NCBI RefSeq assembly: GCF_014892515.1
Contig: NZ_JADBGR010000105.1
Coordinates: 143,865-207,864, forward strand
Origin: Myceligenerans pegani
GTDB taxonomy: Bacteria; Actinomycetota; Actinomycetes; Actinomycetales; Cellulomonadaceae
Direction of reading: 5' to 3'
DNA: 64,000 nt
In this document: positions 57,387 to 64,000 of the stretch, piece by piece
How the letters are laid out: each line of letters opens with the position of its first letter
Position numbering within the stretch: position 1 is the stretch's first letter
Position numbers and translations under genes: made by a program
Notes under the pieces: generated by a model
Told to the model about the DNA's origin: nothing
Seen by the model: only the letters and a program-made list of their open reading frames with translations
Database searches by the model: none

Positions 57387-59624
57387 ATGATCCGACGACC
57401 GGCCGCCGCGGCGGTGATGCTCGTGGCTCTGGCCGCGATCCTCGTGGTGCCCGGGGCCTCCGGGTTCGGCGCGGCGGGCGGGAGCGTGACGGGCGTCGGC
57501 TCGAAGGACCGAGCGGTCCCGGAGGGGCCGGTCGTCCTCGTCGGGACGACGGGGGTCCGATGGGCGGACCTGAAGGCCCCGGTGGACGGCGTCGGGCAGG
57601 AACTCGTCGGCGGCGAGCCCAGCGCGCCGCCACCCGCCCCCTACCTGGCCGGCCTGCTCGAGGAGGACGGGCTCGCCGCACATCTCGGGGCGGACGCGGC
57701 GGGGCTCGCGCTCACCACGGGCGCGGCGGCGCGTTGCCCGGTCGGGGGCTGGCTGGCGCTGTCGGCCGGCGGCCTCGCGGAGTCCGCCGCGTCCTCGCAC
57801 GCCGACTGCGAGGAACCCGCGGTCCGGCCCGCGTACGGTCCGGGCGCGGAGGCCGTCGTCGCCGGCTGGGCCGACTGGCAGGCGATGCAGCGCGGGTCCG
57901 CCTACGGCGCGCGGCTCGGCAGCCTCGGCGACGCCCTGGAGGGCGGGTGCGTGACGGCGGTCGGGGCGGGCGCGGCCGTCGCCGTGGCCCGGGGGGACGG
58001 CTCGGTCGACCGATACGTGGACGACGTCGGTCCGGACGCGTTCGACTGCCCGCTCACCGTGGTCGACGCCGGCAGCGTTCTCCTCACGCCCGGCGAGCTG
58101 GAGCGGGCCGACGCCGAGGAACTGCGTGCCGAGCGGGTCGCCGCGGTCGATGCCACGGTCCGGCGGGTGCTGGAGCGGGTTCCGGAGAATGCGACCGTCG
58201 TCGTCGCGGACCTGGCGAACCAGCGCGGCGAGGAGCCGGAGCTCGGGATCGGGCTGGTCCTGCGACCCACCGGGCCGGGCGATCCCGGGCCGCGCTATCT
58301 CACGTCGTCGGCCACCCGGACGACGGGGGTGGCGCGGGCGAGCGACCTGCCCGCGACGCTGCTCGCCGCGGCCGGGTCGGCGCCGAGCGGCGCCATCGAG
58401 GACACACCCCTGGTCGGGAGCGCCGACCGGCCCGCGGCCGGCGCGGAGACGATCGACGCCCTCGCGGACCTCACCGAGCGTGACCACGGACGCCGGGCCG
58501 CGTACACGGTGCTGGTGACGGGCGGGTTCTGGGTCGCGCTCGCGCTCGCGGCGGCGTGCTGGTGGGTGAGTGCGCGCGGGCGGGCGACGAGCCGGGCGCG
58601 GGCCGTCGCCGTCGGCGCCGCCCTGTTCCTGGCCGCCGTGCCCGTGGCGGGCTTCCTCGCGTCGCTGACGGGATGGTGGCGGTTTCCCCTGCCCGGCCCC
58701 GCGCTGGGCGGCGCCGTGGTCGCGATCGCCGGGCTGCTCGCGGGCCTCGCCGCGCTCGTCCCGTCACGGCGGCCGTGGGTTCGGCCCGGGTTCCTCGCCG
58801 GGGTGACGTTCGCCGTGCTCACGGCCGACGGGCTGGCGTCCACGGTGCTCAACCGCGCCGCGCCGCTGGGCGCGGCGCCCACCTACGGGGCACGCTTCTA
58901 CGGTTTCGGGAACCCGACGTTCTGCGTGTATGCGGTGACCGCGGTCGTCTTCGCCGCGGCCCTGGCGCAGTGGCTCGTGTCCCGCGGGCAACGGCGGCTC
59001 GCTGCCGTGGCCGTGGCCGGTGTCGGGATCGTGGCGATGGTCGTGGACGTGCTACCGGGCTTCGGCGCGGACCTCGGGGGCGGACCGGCGCTCGTGCCGG
59101 CCTTCGCCGTGCTCGGCATCGCGGCCTACGGCGGACAGCTCCGGGCTCGGCGGATCGTCGCGACCACGGTGGCCGGGGCCGTGCTGGTCGCGGCGATCGG
59201 CGTCGCGGACTGGCTGCGGCCGGCCGCCCAGCGGTCGCACCTGGGCAGGTTCGTGGCCGACGTGATCGAGGGCGAGGCGTGGTCGGTCCTCGCGCGCAAG
59301 GCCGCCTACGCCGCGCGGTCCGTGCTGGCGGGGCCCTCGGTGTGGGTGACGGTGCTCCTGCTTCTGGCGGTGGCTCTGGTCGTGTTCACGCCCGTGCTCG
59401 GGCGGAAGCTGGAACCGTCGTGGTCCGTCGCGGCCCGTGAGTCCTGGCCGCTGCTCCGCCCCGCGGTGGTCGCGGTCTGGCTCCTGGCGGTGATCGGGTC
59501 GCTCATCAACGACTTCGGCCTGCGCATCGGCATGATCTGCCTGCTCGTCGTGGTTCCCCTGGTGACACTCGCCGTGCTCGGCGTGGGCAACGGGAAGTCG
59601 GGAGCCGTACAGTGCAGAACGTGA
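57387..59624 (+). CDS. Large membrane protein with an exported alkaline-phosphatase-like domain
   Basis: Protein of 745 residues. A signal-like helix (about 8-28) precedes an exported domain (about 45-365) with VVLVGTTGVRWADL, TVVVADLANQRG and LPATLLAAAGSAPSGA, the layout of a phosphatase/sulfatase-like fold; typical metal residues are not obvious. From about 372 there are roughly ten hydrophobic helices (LVTGGFWVALALAAACWWV to IGMICLLVVVPLVTLAVL). The loop between helices has YGARFYGFGNPTFCVY. I do not know the function; an envelope-polymer role is a guess. Its end overlaps the HAD gene by 13 bp. Confidence 0.8.
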   Translation: MIRRPAAAAVMLVALAAILVVPGASGFGAAGGSVTGVGSKDRAVPEGPVVLVGTTGVRWADLKAPVDGVGQELVGGEPSAPPPAPYLAGLLEEDGLAAHLGADAAGLALTTGAAARCPVGGWLALSAGGLAESAASSHADCEEPAVRPAYGPGAEAVVAGWADWQAMQRGSAYGARLGSLGDALEGGCVTAVGAGAAVAVARGDGSVDRYVDDVGPDAFDCPLTVVDAGSVLLTPGELERADAEELRAERVAAVDATVRRVLERVPENATVVVADLANQRGEEPELGIGLVLRPTGPGDPGPRYLTSSATRTTGVARASDLPATLLAAAGSAPSGAIEDTPLVGSADRPAAGAETIDALADLTERDHGRRAAYTVLVTGGFWVALALAAACWWVSARGRATSRARAVAVGAALFLAAVPVAGFLASLTGWWRFPLPGPALGGAVVAIAGLLAGLAALVPSRRPWVRPGFLAGVTFAVLTADGLASTVLNRAAPLGAAPTYGARFYGFGNPTFCVYAVTAVVFAAALAQWLVSRGQRRLAAVAVAGVGIVAMVVDVLPGFGADLGGGPALVPAFAVLGIAAYGGQLRARRIVATTVAGAVLVAAIGVADWLRPAAQRSHLGRFVADVIEGEAWSVLARKAAYAARSVLAGPSVWVTVLLLLAVALVVFTPVLGRKLEPSWSVAARESWPLLRPAVVAVWLLAVIGSLINDFGLRIGMICLLVVVPLVTLAVLGVGNGKSGAVQCRT

Positions 59625-60469
59625 CTACTCCGGATCTCGAGGCCACTGCGACACCTCCGGCCGGCACGGGTGCCTGGCTGGTGGCCCTGGACATCGACGG
59701 GACGCTCGTCACCTACGACGAGGAGCTCTCGGACGCGGCGCGCGACGCCGTCACGGCCGTCCGCGCCGCGGGGCATCACGTGGTCCTGGCGTCCGGCCGG
59801 TCGCTGATCGCGATGACACCGCTGGCCGCGGAGCTGAAGATCGACGAGGGCTGGATCGTCGCCTCCAACGGCGCCGTCGTCGCCCGGCTGGACCCGAATG
59901 CACCGGAGGGCTACGAGCTCGTGCACGTCGAGACGTTCGACCCCGGTCCGGCACTCCGGCTCCTGCGCCAGGAACTGCCCCATGCCCGCTACGCGGTGGA
60001 GGACGTCGGCATCGGCTTCCGGCTGACCGAGCACTTCCCCGACGGGGAACTGCAGGGCCAGCACGAGATCGTGGACTTCGAGGAGCTGTGGTCGGCGGAC
60101 GTGACCCGTGTCGTCGTGCGTGCGCCGGGCAGTTCGAGCGACGAGTTCCACCGGCTGGCCGAGGCGGTCGGGCTCGAGGACGTCACGTACGCGGTCGGCT
60201 GGTCGGCGTGGATGGACATCGCGCCGATGGGGGTCACGAAGGCGTCCGGCCTGGAGCGGGTGCGCCAGGAACTCGGCGTGCCGGAGGAACGCACCGTGGC
60301 GGTGGGCGACGGCGCGAACGACATCGACATGCTGCGGTGGGCGGCACGCGGAGTCGCGATGGGACACGCCTCGGAACGGGTTCGTGACGCGGCCGACGAG
60401 ATAACCGACGGAATCGAGGAGGACGGTGTGGTTCCAGTACTGCGTTCACTCTTGGACGGGCGTCCTTGA
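59612..60469 (+). CDS. HAD-superfamily phosphatase, Cof type (copy 1)
   Basis: Phosphatase of 285 residues. HAD motif I is LDIDGTL with the nucleophile Asp, motif II lies near VVLASGRSL, and motifs III/IV are AVGDGANDIDMLRWA. The C2 cap between them matches Cof/YbiV-type enzymes that dephosphorylate sugar phosphates or flavin precursors. GTG 59612 overlaps the membrane protein gene; GTG 59621 is also possible. It is about 45% like the next gene by eye. Confidence 0.92.
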   Translation: MQNVTTPDLEATATPPAGTGAWLVALDIDGTLVTYDEELSDAARDAVTAVRAAGHHVVLASGRSLIAMTPLAAELKIDEGWIVASNGAVVARLDPNAPEGYELVHVETFDPGPALRLLRQELPHARYAVEDVGIGFRLTEHFPDGELQGQHEIVDFEELWSADVTRVVVRAPGSSSDEFHRLAEAVGLEDVTYAVGWSAWMDIAPMGVTKASGLERVRQELGVPEERTVAVGDGANDIDMLRWAARGVAMGHASERVRDAADEITDGIEEDGVVPVLRSLLDGRP

Positions 60470-60595
60470 AGTGAACGGTATTCCCGCTTTCGCCTGAATC
60501 ACGGATGCGCCTATGTGCAGTCGCATCAATCCGGTACCTTGTGACCAGTCTCACTGGTGGGTGAGATTTCTCGTGCGACGCTGGAGGTCTGCGGC

Positions 60596-61477
60596 ATGCC
60601 ACTGGAGCCACTGTCCGCCACGCGGTCTACCCGTGCCGTGACGACAGGTACCGCGACCACCCGCACCGCGACCACTCGCGCCGCTGTCGGACCTCTCGCG
60701 GAGCCGGCGCTCGTCGCCCTCGACATCGACGGAACGATCGCCACCTCGGGGACGCTCGAGATCACCGAACCCGTGCGCGAGGCCGTGGCCCGTGTGCGGG
60801 CCGCCGGGCACCACGTCGTCCTCGCCTCCGGGCGCTCCCTCGTCGGCATCCTGCCGATCGCGGACCAGCTCGGGATCCAGACCGGCTGGGTGGTGGCCTC
60901 CAACGGCGCCGTCACCGCGCGGCTGACCCTGGGCGCCGCGGGCGGCTACACGCTCGAAGACGTGCGGACCTTCGACCCCGAGCCCGTGCTGCAGCGCGCG
61001 CTGGCCCTCGTGCCGGAGGTCAACCTGGCGGTCGAGGAGATCGGCTGGGGCTATCGCGTGCTCGACCGCTTCGCGCAAGGGACGGTGAACGGTCAGCAGG
61101 AGATGGTGCCGCTCGCCGACCTGTGGTCGGTCCCCGTGACACGCGCGATCGTCAAGGGCCCCGACGTGGTGGAGCGACTGCTCGAGCCGCTGCGGTCCCT
61201 CGACGTCACGGCGGTGCCCACCGCCCCCGACTGGATCGACGTCACGCCCACCCGCCTCAGCAAGGCGACGTCGCTGGAGATCATCCGCCGTACGCTGCGT
61301 GTCGCGGAGCACCGCACGATCGCGGTCGGCGACGGCGTGAACGACCTCGAGATGATGGCGTGGGCCTCGCGAAGCGTCGCGATGGGGCACTCCCCGGACA
61401 AGGTCAAGGCCGGCGCGGACGAGGTCACCGGAACCCTGGACGACGACGGCCTGGTTCCGGTGCTGCTGTCCGTGTGA
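60596..61477 (+). CDS. HAD-superfamily phosphatase, Cof type (copy 2)
   Basis: Paralogue of the preceding gene, 293 residues. It has LDIDGTIATSG, VLASGRSLVGILP, VASNGAVTARL and VGDGVNDLEMMAWA. A Thr/Ala-rich N-terminal extension of about 35 residues (ATTRTATTRAAVG) is absent from copy 1. ATG 60596 has GGAGG 9 nt upstream and is preferred to GTG 60557. The tandem arrangement implies local duplication with later change of substrate or regulation. Confidence 0.92.
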   Translation: MPLEPLSATRSTRAVTTGTATTRTATTRAAVGPLAEPALVALDIDGTIATSGTLEITEPVREAVARVRAAGHHVVLASGRSLVGILPIADQLGIQTGWVVASNGAVTARLTLGAAGGYTLEDVRTFDPEPVLQRALALVPEVNLAVEEIGWGYRVLDRFAQGTVNGQQEMVPLADLWSVPVTRAIVKGPDVVERLLEPLRSLDVTAVPTAPDWIDVTPTRLSKATSLEIIRRTLRVAEHRTIAVGDGVNDLEMMAWASRSVAMGHSPDKVKAGADEVTGTLDDDGLVPVLLSV

Positions 61478-61502
61478 CGTACGTCAGTTCCGGGAGTGAC
61501 TG

Positions 61503-62282
61503 CTAGTCGCGCGCGGTGAGGACGATCGGGCCGTCCCCTGTGATCGCGATCGTGTGCTCGCTGTGGGCGCCGCGGGAGCCGTCCTTCGAGCGCAGGGTCC
61601 AGCCGTCGGGGTCCGTCCAGATCTCGTCGGTGGTCTCCAGGAACCACGGCTCGACCGCGATGACCAGGCCCGGCTTCAGCGGGAAACCGCGCCCGGCGCG
61701 CCCGTCGTTCGGCACGTGCGGGTCCCCGTGCATGGTGCGACCCACGCCGTGGCCGCCGAAGTCCGTGTTGATCGAGTACCCGGCGTCGTGCCCCACCTTC
61801 GCGATGGCAGCGGAGATGTCACCGATCTTGTTGCCCACGACGGCGGCGGCGATACCGGCCTCCAGGGCGATCTCGGTGGTCCGGATGAGCTTCGTGTCGG
61901 CCTCGCCACGACCCGGGGCGGGAGTGCCCACCACGAAGGAGAGCGCCGAGTCCGACACCCAGCCGTCCACCGCGACCGCGAAGTCGATCGACAGCAGATC
62001 GCCGTCGCGCAGCGCGTAGTCGTACGGGAGGCCGTGGAGGACGGCGTCGTTCACGGACGTGCAGATCACCTTGCCGAACGGCATCGCGCCGAAGGACGGG
62101 TGGTAGTCGATGTAGCAGGACTCGGCGCCACGGTCGCGGATCATCTTGTGGGCGAGCTCGTCGAGCTCGAGCAGGTTCACTCCCGGCTTCGCGGCCGCCC
62201 GGACCGTGGTGAGCACCTCGGCCACGAAACGCCCGGCGGGCCGCATCTCGTCGATCTCGCGGGGGGTCCTCAGCTCGATCAT
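61503..62282 (-). CDS. map: Methionine aminopeptidase, type I
   Basis: Dinuclear metallopeptidase of 259 residues that trims the initiator Met. The pita-bread fold has SVNDAVLHGLP, LSIDFAVAVDGWVSDSALSF with two Asp ligands, the His ligand in TDFGGHGVGRTMH, and the Glu ligands in VIAVEPWF and AHSEHTIAIT. It lacks the N-terminal SH3-binding extension of some type I enzymes. AAGGAC lies just before ATG 62282. It converges on the HAD gene. Confidence 0.97.
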   Translation of the reverse strand: MIELRTPREIDEMRPAGRFVAEVLTTVRAAAKPGVNLLELDELAHKMIRDRGAESCYIDYHPSFGAMPFGKVICTSVNDAVLHGLPYDYALRDGDLLSIDFAVAVDGWVSDSALSFVVGTPAPGRGEADTKLIRTTEIALEAGIAAAVVGNKIGDISAAIAKVGHDAGYSINTDFGGHGVGRTMHGDPHVPNDGRAGRGFPLKPGLVIAVEPWFLETTDEIWTDPDGWTLRSKDGSRGAHSEHTIAITGDGPIVLTARD

Positions 62283-62590
62283 GTCCGTCCTTCTGTGGCG
62301 GCGGGATGGTTGGCAGGCGACTCACCGCGGTGGGAGACGCGCGGGGACAAGCCTACGTCGCCGACGTCGCGCGGGGCACCGAGCCGCGTCCGTCGTCCGT
62401 GCCTATGCTCGGTACGAGGAGTGGCCAGGAGATGCCGAACCGATCGCAACGGTTTCGTAATCTTGCAACAACGTTGAAATGGTTGCGTCCAGCCTCGAAC
62501 CGGGGTTCCGTTGGTCTCGGGTGTCCCTGGCTATGGGCAAGGGCGTCCCTGCACGTCAGAATCGTTTACCACATGGCAGTGGAGGAACCG
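62283..62590 (+). other. 308-bp intergenic control region of the sugar transporter
   Basis: It separates map from the divergently transcribed solute-binding protein. Apart from LacI-type candidate operators at 62446-62476 I see no gene, terminator or RNA. The predicted 5' leader before the GGAGG at 62581 could be about 100 nt. Confidence 0.6.
62446..62476. promoter_or_regulatory. LacI-type operator candidates before the sugar-binding protein
   Basis: CAACGTTG (62469-62476) is a perfect palindrome with central CG inside TTGCAACAACGTTGAAAT. GCAACGGTTTC (62446-62456) is a related half-symmetric element about 20 bp upstream. AACGTT is also the core of the xylanase operator. Confidence 0.55.
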
Positions 62591-63982
62591 ATGAGGATCC
62601 AGAAGTTCGGCGGCCGCCGCCGGGGCATCGCCCTGGCAGCCGGCGTCGCAAGCACCGCGCTCGTGCTCGGCGCCTGTGCCGACACAGGAGACGGATCCGG
62701 AGGCGACGGCGGCGAGGCTGCCGAGGACTTCGCGATCGACTGCGCCGCCTACGAGGAGTTCGGCGACCTCGAGGGCACGACGGTTTCCGTCTACACCACG
62801 ATCGTCGAGCCCGAGGCCGAGACGCAGCAGGCGTCGTACGAGCCGTTCGAGGAATGCACCGGCGTCGAGATCGAGTACGAGGGCTCGCGTGAGATGGAGG
62901 CGCAGCTGCCCGTCCGCGTCCAGGCCGGGAACCCGCCGGACATCGCGATCCTGCCGCAGCCGGGTCTGCTGAACACGCTCGTCACCGAGTACGACGCGGT
63001 ACTCCCTGCCCCGGCGTCGGTCGAGGCGAACGTGGACGAGTTCTGGGAGCCCGTGTGGAAGGAGTACGGGACGGTCGACGGCACGTTCTACGCCGCCCCG
63101 CTCGGCTCCAACGTCAAGTCGTTCGTCTGGTACTCCCCGAGCATGTTCGCCGACGCGGGCTACGAGATCCCGGAGACCTGGGACGATCTGCTCACGCTCA
63201 CGGAGACCATCGCCGGGGAGACCGAAGGAGCTGCCAAGCCGTGGTGTGCAGGCGTCGAGTCGGGTGACGCCACCGGCTGGCCGGCCACGGACTGGATCGA
63301 GGACATGGTGCTGCGCAGCGCCGGCCCGGACGTCTACGACCAGTGGGTCTCCCACGAGATCGCGTTCGACGACCCGCAGATCGTCGAGGCCTTCGACATG
63401 GCGGGCGAGATCCTCAAGAACCCGGACTACGTGAACGGCGGTCTCGGCGGCGTCGACTCCATCGCCACCGCCTCGTGGACGGACGCGGGTTACCCCATCC
63501 TCGAGGGCAACTGCTGGATGCACCGCGCCGCGAACTTCTACGCGACGCAGTGGCCGGAGGGCACCGAGGTGGGGCCCGAGGGTGACGTCTACGCGTTCTA
63601 CCTGCCGTCCGTGACGACCGACGAGAAGCCGGTCCTGGTGGCCGGCGAGTTCATCGCCGCGTTCGAGAGCCGCCCCGAGGTGGAGGCGTTCCAGACGTTC
63701 CTCTCGAGCCCCGACTGGGCCAACTCCAAGGCCGTGCACACGCCCGCCGGCGGCTGGGTCAGCGCGAACCTCGGGCTGGACCCGGAGAACCTCGCCACCG
63801 ACTTCGACCAGCTGACGGTCGAGACGCTCCAGGACCCGGCGACGGTGTCCCGCTTCGACGGGTCCGACCTGATGCCGGCCGCCGTGGGTACCGACTCGTT
63901 CTGGTCGGGCATGACCGAGTGGTTCGCGAGCGACCGGTCGACCGAGCAGGTCACCAGCGACATCGAGCAGTCCTGGCCGTAG
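62591..63982 (+). CDS. Alpha-glucoside-type ABC transporter substrate-binding lipoprotein
   Basis: Extracytoplasmic sugar-binding lipoprotein of 463 residues. Lipobox LVLGAC gives lipid-modified Cys29. After an acidic tether the bacterial extracellular type 1 fold shows GTTVSVYTTIVEPEAETQ, FVWYSPSMFADAGYEIPETWDDLL, ESGDATGWPATDWIEDMVLR and GGWVSANL, close to AglE-like alpha-glucoside binders. GGAGG 5 nt before ATG 62591 fixes the start. The permease genes expected downstream are cut by the window end. Confidence 0.94.
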   Translation: MRIQKFGGRRRGIALAAGVASTALVLGACADTGDGSGGDGGEAAEDFAIDCAAYEEFGDLEGTTVSVYTTIVEPEAETQQASYEPFEECTGVEIEYEGSREMEAQLPVRVQAGNPPDIAILPQPGLLNTLVTEYDAVLPAPASVEANVDEFWEPVWKEYGTVDGTFYAAPLGSNVKSFVWYSPSMFADAGYEIPETWDDLLTLTETIAGETEGAAKPWCAGVESGDATGWPATDWIEDMVLRSAGPDVYDQWVSHEIAFDDPQIVEAFDMAGEILKNPDYVNGGLGGVDSIATASWTDAGYPILEGNCWMHRAANFYATQWPEGTEVGPEGDVYAFYLPSVTTDEKPVLVAGEFIAAFESRPEVEAFQTFLSSPDWANSKAVHTPAGGWVSANLGLDPENLATDFDQLTVETLQDPATVSRFDGSDLMPAAVGTDSFWSGMTEWFASDRSTEQVTSDIEQSWP

Positions 63983-64000
63983 GACTGATCGCACCGAGGT

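Overview
The window is very GC-rich, densely coded DNA from an actinobacterium, most probably a plant-polymer-degrading member of the Micrococcales (Cellulomonadaceae/Promicromonosporaceae type). That placement is inferred from base composition, frequent GTG starts, a family 11 xylanase with a ricin-type CBM13, a multidomain pectate lyase, a glutamine-dependent NadE of mycobacterial type and an actinobacterial heme cluster. I see no rRNA, convincing tRNA, CRISPR array, insertion sequence or prophage.

Layout: the 3' end of an unidentified gene and a 5'-3' exonuclease; a secreted GH11 xylanase (1.5-2.6 kb); a usp-crcB-crcB operon with an ECF sigma factor and a GAF/PP2C/ATPase stress phosphatase upstream (2.7-7.5 kb); a conserved orphan, a MecA-like penicillin-binding protein, a lipoprotein and a SHOCT membrane protein (7.6-11.4 kb); a two-component pair, an amidohydrolase, a small membrane protein, NadE, an MFS carrier and a CopC-like protein (11.6-20.6 kb); HU, a flippase fused to a degenerate kinase, a CPBP protease and an S10 carboxypeptidase (20.9-26.3 kb); a self-regulated ABC exporter operon (26.4-29.1 kb); a TetR/sugar dehydrogenase divergon and an SDR (29.2-32.1 kb); a csoR-copZ-copA copper operon (32.2-35.9 kb); a 1,027-residue two-catalytic-domain pectate lyase (36.2-39.2 kb); heme genes hemA-C-D-B-L on the minus strand, divergent from hemE-hemY (39.3-48.3 kb); three secreted valine/aspartate/glycine-repeat proteins (48.5-53.0 kb); then DUF5926, a glycosyltransferase, serS, a lipid kinase, a large membrane protein, two HAD phosphatases, map and the first gene of a sugar ABC importer cut by the window end (53.1-64.0 kb).

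Functional themes are extracellular xylan and pectin attack with sugar uptake, probably under LacI-type operators; copper control by CsoR, whose operator lies on its own -10 box; fluoride and general stress defence; and heme synthesis. Fourteen genes have a TANNNT-like -10 box 6-7 nt before their start codon, so leaderless transcripts look common.

Most worth pursuit are the duplicated repeat-protein locus with a shared leader and TTG starts, a dispersed long palindrome of 47-nt arms found twice, and several tandem duplications placed at the 3' ends of genes.
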